Shown here: one piece after another, positions 15,835 through 22,242 of the stretch
How the letters are laid out: each line of letters starts with the position of its first letter
Numbering within the stretch: position 1 is the stretch's first letter
Origin: JBKEDH01 sp047975295
GTDB lineage: Bacteria > Bacteroidota > Bacteroidia > Flavobacteriales > Flavobacteriaceae
Assembly (NCBI GenBank): GCA_047975295.1
Contig: JBKEDH010000080.1
Span: forward strand, 1 to 22,242
Reading direction: 5' to 3'
Length of the DNA: 22,242 nucleotides
Translations under genes and position numbers: made by a program
Notes under the pieces: generated by a model
What the model was told of the DNA's origin: nothing
What the model saw: the letters and a program-made list of their open reading frames with translations, nothing else
Database searches by the model: none

Positions 15835-16482
15835 ATGAATTTTAATGATTTTTTAAAAACTGTTCCAAAAATAAAAAATATAACACTTCCTGCCGAAACA
15901 TCGCACTTTAAAATGGTGCCACCATTTAGGCAAGAAGAATTAAAACAATATACTCAAGCAAAGAAAACAGCAAAAGAAGCTGCTGTTTTGGCTCTTTTTT
16001 ACCCCGATAAAGAAAACAGAACACGCTTTATTTTAATTTTACGAAAAACCTATAACGGTGTCCATTCTGCACAGATTGGATTTCCCGGAGGAAAAGTTGA
16101 AACAGAAGACCTATCGCTTAAAGATACTGCCATTCGTGAGACTTTTGAGGAAATTGGCGTATCGGTAACAAATATTAAAGTTGTCCAAGCCTTAACAGAG
16201 GTGTATATTCCGCCAAGTCATTTTAATGTATTTCCTTTTTTAGGTATCTGCCCACAAACGCCAACATTTACTAAACAAGACGATGAAGTTGAAGACATCA
16301 TAGAAGTCGATTTAACCGAGCTTTTGGACGACTCTTCGGTGGTAAACAAAAAACGTTCTACTTCTTACAGCCAAGCTGTTACCGTTCCGGCTTTTTTCTT
16401 AAAAAACCAAATAGTATGGGGCGCAACGGCCATGATGCTTAGCGAAATAAAAGACTTATTAAAATTGGCTTTTAAGGTTTAA
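15835..16482 (+). CDS. Nudix hydrolase, CoA pyrophosphatase-like
   Basis: Likely hydrolyses CoA or its derivatives to 3-prime,5-prime-ADP and phosphopantetheine. The CoAse subgroup signature is visible as ILILRKTYNGVHSAQIGFPGG ahead of the Nudix box: FPGG at 83-86 and the metal-binding RETFEEIGV at 101-109 (R101, E102, E105, E106). The box has the shifted spacing seen in CoA pyrophosphatases rather than the strict GX5E form. At 215 residues it is the usual length. The start lies 6 bp from the oppositely directed cyclophilin gene. A PlsC-like acyltransferase follows 49 bp later, a lipid-CoA context that suits the role but does not prove it. Confidence 0.88.
   Translation: MNFNDFLKTVPKIKNITLPAETSHFKMVPPFRQEELKQYTQAKKTAKEAAVLALFYPDKENRTRFILILRKTYNGVHSAQIGFPGGKVETEDLSLKDTAIRETFEEIGVSVTNIKVVQALTEVYIPPSHFNVFPFLGICPQTPTFTKQDDEVEDIIEVDLTELLDDSSVVNKKRSTSYSQAVTVPAFFLKNQIVWGATAMMLSEIKDLLKLAFKV
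15866..15873 (-). promoter_or_regulatory. Candidate -7 element for the cyclophilin gene, inside the Nudix gene
   Basis: On the minus strand this reads TATTTTTG, an exact TAnnTTTG match that would start transcription about 30 nt before the cyclophilin ATG. No TTG -33 is seen at the usual spacing. The sequence is AT-rich coding DNA. Confidence 0.35.
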
Positions 16483-16491
16483 TAGTTTTGT

Positions 16492-16499
16492 TACTTTTG
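16492..16499 (+). promoter_or_regulatory. Candidate -7 promoter element for the PlsC-like gene and topB
   Basis: TACTTTTG followed by CA is a strong match to the Bacteroidota -7 box, giving a leader of about 25 nt before the acyltransferase ATG. The nearest TTG (16465-16467) is 24 bp upstream, slightly longer than usual. Confidence 0.5.
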
Positions 16500-16531
16500 C
16501 AATACCGAATTAAATTTTCGATAAACAACCT

Positions 16532-17338
16532 ATGGGATTATTTAAAAGAAATCCATTTGGACATATACTGTTCTTAAAAAAGTGGCTTATTAGGATTATG
16601 GGATTGATGACGCATAGGCGTTTCCGTGGTTTTAACGAATTACAGATTGAAGGATCTGAAATAATAAAAAACCTTCCGGAAAATAATGTCCTTTTTATAT
16701 CGAACCATCAAACTTATTTTGCCGATGTTGTAGCCATGTTCCACGTATTTAATGCCAGTTTAAGCGGCCGAGACGATTCCATTAAAAACGTAGGTTATAT
16801 CTGGAATCCCAAACTTAATATCTATTATGTGGCTGCAAAAGAAACCATGAAAGCCGGTTTTTTGCCAAAAATTTTAGCGTATGCAGGTTCTATAAGTATT
16901 GAACGTACATGGCGTGCTGCCGGACAGGAAGTTAACCGTCAGGTAAAAATGAGTGATATTTCCAATATTGGTAAAGCGTTGGACGATGGTTGGGTAATTA
17001 CCTTTCCCCAAGGCACAACAACACCTTTTAAACCCATTAGAAAAGGTACATCGCACATTATAAAAAAGTACAAACCTATCGTGGTACCTATTGTTATTGA
17101 TGGATTTAGAAGATCGTTCGACAAAAAGGGAATTCGTGTAAAAAAGAAAAACATTTTACAATCTATGGAAATAAAACAACCATTGGAGATTGATTACGAT
17201 AACGAAACCACCGAGCAGATTATCGAAAGGATCGAATATGCCATCGAGCAACATCCTTCGTTTTTAAAAGTTATTTCACAAAAAGATATTGAAGCCCAAG
17301 AAGAACTGAACAAACTTAGGACATGGAAACAGGGGTAA
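16532..17338 (+). CDS. PlsC-like 1-acylglycerol-phosphate acyltransferase family protein, atypical motifs
   Basis: A membrane-associated acyltransferase of the PlsC/LPLAT superfamily, which usually adds an acyl chain to lysophosphatidate or a related lipid. Motif I reads FISNHQTYFADV: H59 and D65 have five residues between them instead of the canonical four (HX4D). Motif III reads FPQGT at 158-162 rather than FPEGT. Motif IV is visible as VVPIVIDGF (184-192). A basic amphipathic N-terminus (about 10-30) could contact the membrane. The 268-residue length is normal. The changed motifs occur in an otherwise intact frame, so this looks like a distinct Bacteroidota subfamily rather than a broken gene; its acyl acceptor may differ from lysophosphatidate. 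topB follows after 31 bp on the same strand. Confidence 0.8.
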   Translation: MGLFKRNPFGHILFLKKWLIRIMGLMTHRRFRGFNELQIEGSEIIKNLPENNVLFISNHQTYFADVVAMFHVFNASLSGRDDSIKNVGYIWNPKLNIYYVAAKETMKAGFLPKILAYAGSISIERTWRAAGQEVNRQVKMSDISNIGKALDDGWVITFPQGTTTPFKPIRKGTSHIIKKYKPIVVPIVIDGFRRSFDKKGIRVKKKNILQSMEIKQPLEIDYDNETTEQIIERIEYAIEQHPSFLKVISQKDIEAQEELNKLRTWKQG

Positions 17339-17369
17339 AAAAGAGTTCCTTTTAAAAGTATAAATACCA

Positions 17370-19673
17370 GTGAAAGTCTGTATAGCCGAAAAACCTAGTG
17401 TAGCACGCGAAATAGCAGCCGTTTTAGGTGCTAACACCAAGCGCGAAGGCTACTACGAAGGTAATGGCTATGCCGTAACTTATACATTTGGCCACTTATG
17501 CACCTTAAAAGAGCCTAACGACTACAAGCCCCATTGGAAAAGTTGGAACCTGAATAATTTGCCCATGCTACCCGAAAAATTCGAAACTAAAGTGGCAGCC
17601 AATTCGGGCATACAAAAACAGTTCAACATTGTAAAAAGTTTGTTCGAAAAAGCCGAAACGGTTATAAACTGTGGCGATGCCGGACAGGAGGGCGAACTTA
17701 TACAGCGCTGGGTAATGAGCCAAGCCCAATACAAAGGTAAAGTAGAACGCTTATGGATTTCTTCGCTAACCACCGAAGCCATAAAAGAAGGCTTTGCCAA
17801 CCTAAGGCCTTCTGCTCAATACGACAATCTGTATTACGCCGGATTTTCACGTGCCATAGGCGATTGGCTTCTTGGTATGAATGCCACAAGATTATACACC
17901 TTAAAGCACGGAGCCAACAGGCAAGTACTATCTGTTGGTAGAGTACAAACTCCTACTTTGGCCATGGTGGTAAACCGCTTTAAGGAAATTGAAAATTTTA
18001 AGCCCCAGCCATATTGGGAACTTCAAACCCTATACAGGGAAACCTTATTCAGTTACGAAGAAGGCCGCTTTTTTAAAAAAGAAGACGGCGAAATATTAGC
18101 CAATAAAGTAAAAGAAAGCGATTTTGAAATTATAGCCATCGAAAAGAAAAAAGGTAACGAATATGCACCGAAACTATTCGATTTAACAGGATTGCAAGTA
18201 TATTGCAACAAGAAATTTGGTTTTTCGGCCGACGAAACCTTAAAAATCGTCCAAAGCCTTTACGAACAAAAAGTAGTAACCTACCCCAGAGTCGATACCA
18301 CATTTCTACCCAACGATATTTATCCAAAAGTAGAAGGCATTTTAAAGAAGCTTAGTCAATACGCTAAGTTGATACAACCGCTTTTAGGAAAAAAAATAAA
18401 AAAATCGACCAAAGTCTTTAACGATAAAAAAGTAACCGATCACCATGCCATTATTCCTACAGGCATGCAAACCCATTTACAATACAACCAACAGCAAGTT
18501 TACGACATTATTACTAAGCGATTTATTGCCGCTTTTTACGACGACTGTAAGGTTGCCAATACGACGATTTTGGGACAAGCTGCTAATGTGGTTTTTAAGA
18601 CCACGGGAAAGGAAATTTTAAAAAAAGGTTGGCGTATGGTTTTCGAAAATCCCGATACCAAAGAAAAAGAATCCGATATTTTACCCAAATTTATTGAAGG
18701 TGAAAAAGGGCCGCATGAACCATCTTTTTTAGAAAAGGAAACCAAACCTCCCAACCAATTTACCGAGGCCTCACTACTACGTGCCATGGAAACGGCAGGC
18801 AAGCAAGTAGATAACGAAGATTTACGCGAACTTATGAAAGAAAACGGCATTGGACGGCCATCGACCCGTGCCAATATTATCGAAACCTTATTTAAACGTA
18901 AATATATAAAACGCAATAAAAAGCAGGTATTACCAACCATAACGGGCATTCAACTTATCGGTACCATACAAAATGATCTGTTAAAATCGGCCGAACTTAC
19001 AGGTGTTTGGGAAAAGCAACTAAAAGATATTGAAAAAGGCAAATATGGTGCAGGAACTTTTATAAACGATATGAAAAAAATGGTCGATGCTCTGGTGTAC
19101 GAAGTACGTTGCGAAACCAAGCGTGCCAATATTTCGCACGAAACCACTATAAAGCATCGCGAAGCTATAACCAAACAGAAGGAAGCCTTAGGTATTTTGG
19201 CCGAAACCTGTCCTAAATGTAAAAATGGACATGTTTTAAAAGGAAAATCGGCTTACGGTTGCAGTGCTTATAAATCGGGATGCGATTTTGTAATGCCTTT
19301 TAGTTTTAATGGAAAGAAGATCTCGGAAAAACAATATCTACGCTTATTGCAAAAAGGCTCGACCGTAAATTTAAAAGGGTTTAAAACCAAAAGCGGAACA
19401 ATTGATGGCCTGCTACGCTTTGACGAAAATTTTAAGCTGAAATTAGAACCAAAAAAGGACAAAGCCTTAACAGGACATAAACCGGACAACAACAAACTAC
19501 CATGCCCTAAATGTAAAAAGGGTACCATTTTAAAAGGAAGTGCAGCTTATGGCTGTAGTGCATATAAAAACGGCTGTGATTTTAAAGTGACTTTTAAAAC
19601 GGTTAAAACCAAATTAAAAGACCAAAAGCCTACAAAAGAACTGGTTTACAATATATTATCTAAATCATTCTAA
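17370..19673 (+). CDS. topB: DNA topoisomerase III (type IA)
   Basis: A type IA topoisomerase that decatenates or relaxes single-stranded DNA, often with RecQ. The start is GTG, giving the N-terminal EKPSVAREIA (E7 is the TOPRIM Glu). The TOPRIM acidic motif reads D103-A-G-Q-E107, with Gly where DxDxE has its second Asp. The catalytic tyrosine is Y305 in VTYPRVDT. The central gate is intact (RENGIGRPSTRA-like: KENGIGRPSTRA). Two zinc-ribbon-like repeats close the protein, each CPKCK followed by YGCSAYK(S/N)GCDF, near residues 614-640 and 711-737, separated by a DUF3945-like linker of unknown role. At 767 residues it is longer than E. coli TopB (about 650). It follows the acyltransferase by 31 bp; recQ is in the same window but in another transcript. 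Confidence 0.94.
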   Translation: MKVCIAEKPSVAREIAAVLGANTKREGYYEGNGYAVTYTFGHLCTLKEPNDYKPHWKSWNLNNLPMLPEKFETKVAANSGIQKQFNIVKSLFEKAETVINCGDAGQEGELIQRWVMSQAQYKGKVERLWISSLTTEAIKEGFANLRPSAQYDNLYYAGFSRAIGDWLLGMNATRLYTLKHGANRQVLSVGRVQTPTLAMVVNRFKEIENFKPQPYWELQTLYRETLFSYEEGRFFKKEDGEILANKVKESDFEIIAIEKKKGNEYAPKLFDLTGLQVYCNKKFGFSADETLKIVQSLYEQKVVTYPRVDTTFLPNDIYPKVEGILKKLSQYAKLIQPLLGKKIKKSTKVFNDKKVTDHHAIIPTGMQTHLQYNQQQVYDIITKRFIAAFYDDCKVANTTILGQAANVVFKTTGKEILKKGWRMVFENPDTKEKESDILPKFIEGEKGPHEPSFLEKETKPPNQFTEASLLRAMETAGKQVDNEDLRELMKENGIGRPSTRANIIETLFKRKYIKRNKKQVLPTITGIQLIGTIQNDLLKSAELTGVWEKQLKDIEKGKYGAGTFINDMKKMVDALVYEVRCETKRANISHETTIKHREAITKQKEALGILAETCPKCKNGHVLKGKSAYGCSAYKSGCDFVMPFSFNGKKISEKQYLRLLQKGSTVNLKGFKTKSGTIDGLLRFDENFKLKLEPKKDKALTGHKPDNNKLPCPKCKKGTILKGSAAYGCSAYKNGCDFKVTFKTVKTKLKDQKPTKELVYNILSKSF

Positions 19674-19995
19674 TTATTTATATAAAGCTTCCCAACGTTT
19701 AAACTTTTGAAAAATACAGGTACTATATTACTCACAGATATTTAAGCCAATTTTAAATAGCAAAAGATTTTTTTTGGTAACCTCTCCATTTTCTGGAAAA
19801 AAATTATGACCATTGTCCGTTTGAATGAAAAATAAGTGATTTTGTAAACAGGCTCTTAATATTTCAAAATAAAAAACCAAGAGACAACATAAAGCCACTC
19901 TTGGTTTTTTCATTTTATCGCCCTGAATTTCGATTATTATTCTTTATTGAACCAAAAATAATAGTATAAAACCCAGGTTTATTGCTGCATGCCTA
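19674..19995. other. 322-bp intergenic region between convergent topB and sodC
   Basis: Apart from the terminator hairpin at 19871-19910, no gene can be supported. A 61-codon minus-strand ORF (19728-19913) contains the string IQTDNGHNF, which faintly recalls the second catalytic region of DDE integrases, but it has no further support. The region is AT-rich and probably holds decayed sequence. Confidence 0.5.
19871..19910. terminator. Bidirectional rho-independent terminator
   Basis: The arm AAAAAACCAAGAG (19871-19883) pairs perfectly with CTCTTGGTTTTTT (19898-19910) around a 14-nt loop. The T-run follows on the plus strand and, by symmetry, on the minus strand. It lies 86 bp after the sodC stop and about 200 bp after the topB stop, so it can end both transcripts. 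Confidence 0.8.
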
Positions 19996-20568
19996 CTATT
20001 CAATAATACCGCCACAGCTTACACGACCGCCTGCGGCTCCCGTTGGTTGTGTTGTTAAATCATCTTCGCCTGCGTGCACTATTATAGCTTTACCTAAAAT
20101 ATTTTTGGTATCGTCTTCACAACCAATACACCATTCATTTGTAGAAAACGTAAGTTCGGCATTACCATTTTCGTCGGCAATAACATTACCTATATCGCCT
20201 TTATGGTAACCCGATTCGGCTCCCCACGCTCCATGTGGTTGATTGGTTGGATTCCAATGTCCTCCTGTCGATTTTCCATCTGGCGATGAACAATCGGACG
20301 ATTCGTGGATATGGATGGCATGTGTACCCTGCTCCAAGCCCGATAATTTGGCAACCATGGCTATTGTTCCATCTACTTCGGTAAATACCACTTCACCTGT
20401 AACCTTACTATCGCTTTTAGGCTCCAATTTTACAGTAACGGTTTTGGTATCTACTATTTTTTCTATAAAAACTTCTTCTTCCACCACGATATTTTCCTCT
20501 TTTTTCTTGTCTTTACAAGAAACAAAACTTAAAATAAACGCAAAGGCTAATAAACTGATTTTTTTCAT
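19996..20568 (-). CDS. sodC: Cu/Zn superoxide dismutase, lipoprotein
   Basis: Removes superoxide in the periplasm or at the outer membrane. The signal ends in SFVSC with lipid-acceptor C18, then an acidic linker to about residue 40. Metal ligands by alignment are: copper H86, H88 (HAIHIHE), H104 and H165 (IIVHAGEDD); zinc H104, H112, H122 and D125. The structural disulfide pair would be C93 and C185, and the substrate-guiding Arg is R182 (GGRVSCG). All are present, so the enzyme should be active. An extra pair, C147 and C150 (WCIGCEDD), sits just before the last copper ligand. It diverges from hemN across 127 bp holding a shared Crp/Fnr-type palindrome; a TATTTTTG -7 match for this strand is at 20634-20641. 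Confidence 0.95.
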   Translation of the reverse strand: MKKISLLAFAFILSFVSCKDKKKEENIVVEEEVFIEKIVDTKTVTVKLEPKSDSKVTGEVVFTEVDGTIAMVAKLSGLEQGTHAIHIHESSDCSSPDGKSTGGHWNPTNQPHGAWGAESGYHKGDIGNVIADENGNAELTFSTNEWCIGCEDDTKNILGKAIIVHAGEDDLTTQPTGAAGGRVSCGGIIE

Positions 20569-20633
20569 GTGTTTGTTTTTAGTGTTTGTAATTTTTATTA
20601 TTTGGTTTTATTATTTTTGTTGTGATTATTCGC

Positions 20634-20641
20634 CAAAAATA
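20634..20641 (-). promoter_or_regulatory. Candidate -7 promoter element for sodC
   Basis: Reads TATTTTTG on the minus strand, an exact TAnnTTTG match, giving a leader of about 60 nt. The palindrome at 20643-20660 begins 2 bp upstream of it, so a protein bound there would be expected to block this promoter. Confidence 0.45.
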
Positions 20642-20642
20642 C

Positions 20643-20660
20643 ATATGACAAATATCATAT
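20643..20660. promoter_or_regulatory. Candidate Crp/Fnr-family operator between sodC and hemN
   Basis: ATATGA-CAAATA-TCATAT is a perfect 6-bp inverted repeat with a 6-bp spacer. The inner TATGA-N6-TCATA has the geometry of Crp-type sites (TGTGA-N6-TCACA). Its centre lies about 42 bp before the inferred hemN start of transcription, the class II activator position, while it overlaps the upstream edge of the sodC -7 element. Confidence 0.55.
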
Positions 20661-20680
20661 TTTTTATTGTAAATATCGCA

Positions 20681-20688
20681 TATTTTTG
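20681..20688 (+). promoter_or_regulatory. Candidate -7 promoter element for hemN
   Basis: TATTTTTG matches the Bacteroidota -7 consensus. Transcription would begin near 20693-20695, just before the first ATG, which favours the second ATG (20705) as the start codon. There is no TTG at -33; the Crp/Fnr-type palindrome occupies the adjoining -35 to -50 zone instead. Confidence 0.5.
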
Positions 20689-20704
20689 CTATTAAATGTT
20701 AGGT

Positions 20705-22069
20705 ATGTCCAAGTCGTTAATAAATAAATACAACGTAGCGGGACCCCGCTACACCAGTTATCCTACCGTTCCTTATTGGAGTCCTGATACTTTTTCTGTT
20801 GACAAATGGCAGGATTCCCTAATAAAATCCTTTAATGAAAGTAATTCTAAAGAAGGTATAAGCATATACATCCATCTGCCTTATTGCGAAAGCTTATGTA
20901 CCTTTTGTGGCTGTAATAAACGAATAACCAAACAGCATACCGTTGAAACACCTTATATAAATGCAGTATTAAAGGAATGGCGCTTATATTTGGAACTGTT
21001 TAATGAAAAACCTTTAATAAAGGAATTACATCTTGGAGGTGGTACGCCAACATTTTTCAGCCCCGACAATCTAACTCGATTAATTAGTGGACTTTTAGAG
21101 CATGCCGTCTTGGCCAACAATAACGAATTTAGCTTTGAAGGCCATCCAAACAACACCACAAAAGAACATTTACAGACACTTTATAACCTCGGGTTTAAGC
21201 GGGTAAGCTACGGTGTACAGGATTATAATCCCACAGTACAAAAAGCAATACACAGAATACAACCGTTCGAGCATGTAAAACGAGCTACCGAAATGGCCAG
21301 GGAAATAGGTTACAGCTCAGTTGGTCACGATATTATCTTTGGTTTGCCCTTTCAAACTATAGACCATGTAAAGGAAACCATCCTAAAAACCAAAGCACTC
21401 CTCCCAGATCGCCTAGCCTTTTACAGTTATGCGCATGTTCCTTGGATAAAAGGCAATGGTCAACGTGGTTTTAACGAAGCCGATTTACCAAAACCAGAAA
21501 TTAAACGCATACAGTACGAATTGGGTAAGGAACTATTATCGGAAGTCGGTTATGTTGAAGTCGGCATGGACCACTTTGCACTAAAAACCGACTCGCTGTA
21601 CCAATCGATGGTTAATGGCAAACTACACAGAAACTTTATGGGCTATACCGCTTCGAAAACACAAGCCATGATAGGTCTGGGCGTTTCATCCATTAGCGAT
21701 AGCTGGTACGGTTTTGCACAAAATGAAAAAAAGATTGAAGATTACTACAAAAGGTTGAAAAATGACGAATTACCGGTTTTTAGAGGCCATATTTTAAATA
21801 AGGAAGATTTGGTAATTAGAAAACATATTCTTAACTTAATGTGCCGTTTTAAGACATCATGGTCTAATACCAAAGGATATTTTACAGAACTTCCGGAAGT
21901 ATTGATACGGTTAAAGGAAATGGAGGTTGACGGTTTGCTCAACATAACGTCCAATACCATCGAAATTACCGAAAAAGGGCAACCGTTTGTTAGGAATATT
22001 TGTATGGCTTTTGATTTATTACTGCAGCGAAAACAGCCCAACACCCAGTTGTTTTCGATGACGGTTTAA
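20705..22069 (+). CDS. hemN: Oxygen-independent coproporphyrinogen III oxidase (HemN)
   Basis: A radical SAM enzyme that converts coproporphyrinogen III to protoporphyrinogen IX without oxygen, in heme synthesis. Counting from the ATG at 20705, the cluster motif is C61-ESL-C65-TF-C68-G-C70, preceded by IYIHLPY, exactly the HemN layout, followed by GGGTPTFF. The N-terminal GPRYTSYPTVPYW is a true HemN hallmark that separates it from HemW, and the C-terminal HemN_C domain ends with KGQPFVRNICMAFD. The length (454 residues) matches E. coli HemN. An ATG at 20696 is in frame and adds three residues, but falls almost at the inferred transcription start. The gene shares a regulatory gap with sodC and is followed after 68 bp by a universal stress protein gene, probably on the same transcript. 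Confidence 0.95.
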   Translation: MSKSLINKYNVAGPRYTSYPTVPYWSPDTFSVDKWQDSLIKSFNESNSKEGISIYIHLPYCESLCTFCGCNKRITKQHTVETPYINAVLKEWRLYLELFNEKPLIKELHLGGGTPTFFSPDNLTRLISGLLEHAVLANNNEFSFEGHPNNTTKEHLQTLYNLGFKRVSYGVQDYNPTVQKAIHRIQPFEHVKRATEMAREIGYSSVGHDIIFGLPFQTIDHVKETILKTKALLPDRLAFYSYAHVPWIKGNGQRGFNEADLPKPEIKRIQYELGKELLSEVGYVEVGMDHFALKTDSLYQSMVNGKLHRNFMGYTASKTQAMIGLGVSSISDSWYGFAQNEKKIEDYYKRLKNDELPVFRGHILNKEDLVIRKHILNLMCRFKTSWSNTKGYFTELPEVLIRLKEMEVDGLLNITSNTIEITEKGQPFVRNICMAFDLLLQRKQPNTQLFSMTV

Positions 22070-22137
22070 CACACCAAAAGACATATATAAATTTAACGAT
22101 ACAACTTTCAGGATTACTAATAAAAAAACGTTGTACT

Positions 22138-22242
22138 ATGAAAAAGATTATCGTTCCCATCGATTTTTCAGAACATTCTGAATACGCCTTAAAAACCGCA
22201 GCAAAATTTGCCAAACGTTTTGAAGCAGAAGTCTTGGCCTTG
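22138..22242 (+). CDS. Universal stress protein (UspA family), cut by window edge
   Basis: Only the first 35 codons are present. They read MKKIIVPIDFSEHSEYALKT and onwards, which is the first beta strand, the metal/nucleotide-binding Asp (D9) and first helix of a UspA domain. The gene starts 68 bp after hemN on the same strand with no promoter match in between, so it is probably co-transcribed. Usp genes are often under oxygen- or redox-responsive control, which fits the hemN context. Whether it has one or two Usp domains cannot be seen. Confidence 0.85.
   Translation, partial: MKKIIVPIDFSEHSEYALKTAAKFAKRFEAEVLAL

Noticed and set aside
18536..18949. 137-codon open frame antisense to topB
   Set aside because: Shadow of a conserved part of topB; no start context or domain.
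19728..19913. 61-codon minus-strand frame with IQTDNGHNF, faintly like a DDE integrase core
   Set aside because: Only a short string resembles integrases; no other catalytic region, no terminal repeats and no remaining frame nearby. A translated search of 19674-19995 against transposases would decide.
20243..20695. 150-codon plus-strand frame across sodC and the promoter gap up to hemN
   Set aside because: It overlaps the clear sodC gene and the predicted regulatory sites; the hydrophobic C-terminal part comes from AT-rich intergenic DNA.

Overview
The window looks like a chromosome segment of a marine-type member of the Flavobacteriia (Bacteroidota). The evidence is low G+C, exact or near matches to the Bacteroidota -7 promoter element TAnnTTTG, few Shine-Dalgarno sequences, a type IX secretion (T9SS) C-terminal sorting domain, several short-signal lipoproteins, and the gene order recQ / kdsD-tatC-AhpD-like-lptB. 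No tRNA, rRNA, CRISPR array or intact insertion sequence was found.

Layout. (1) 280-3210: a secreted family 8 polysaccharide lyase of the chondroitin AC lyase type, with a DNRLRE/CBM96-like module and a T9SS sorting tail. It stands alone, with no SusC/SusD pair in view. (2) 5624-3431, minus strand: an ECF sigma factor, a one-pass membrane protein overlapping it by 14 bp, and two DUF4252 proteins, one of them a lipoprotein. This is a compact regulatory operon whose outputs are uncharacterised. (3) 5763-9511, plus strand, divergent from the sigma operon: two tandem paralogous S41 (C-terminal-processing type) lipoprotein proteases, then a DUF71 ATP-pyrophosphatase whose ATG directly follows the preceding stop. 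(4) 11758-9554, minus strand: RecQ helicase without the family's zinc-site cysteines. (5) 11933-14887, plus strand: kdsD, tatC, an AhpD-like protein and lptB. The first three overlap by single bases. The set links Kdo/LPS synthesis, LPS export and Tat secretion. (6) 14897-15061: a roughly 150-bp non-coding MITE-like element with 15-bp inverted ends and a perfect 33-nt inner palindrome. (7) 15828-15124, minus, and 15835-19673, plus: a cyclophilin-type lipoprotein, divergent by only 6 bp from a Nudix CoA pyrophosphatase, an atypical PlsC-like acyltransferase and DNA topoisomerase III. (8) 20568-19996, minus, and 20705 to the right edge, plus: a Cu/Zn superoxide dismutase lipoprotein divergent from oxygen-independent coproporphyrinogen III oxidase (hemN), followed by a universal stress protein cut by the window edge.

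Most genes are housekeeping or envelope functions. The most interesting points are: a Crp/Fnr-spaced palindrome between sodC and hemN, placed where a class II activator of hemN would sit; the uncharacterised ECF-sigma/DUF4252 operon facing two S41 proteases; the MITE-like element; and several enzymes with changed signature residues (RecQ zinc site, TopB TOPRIM, PlsC-like HX5D). No obviously new defence or mobile system is visible. The best candidate for an undescribed system is the sigma/DUF4252/S41 divergon, but its coherence is an inference from gene arrangement only.
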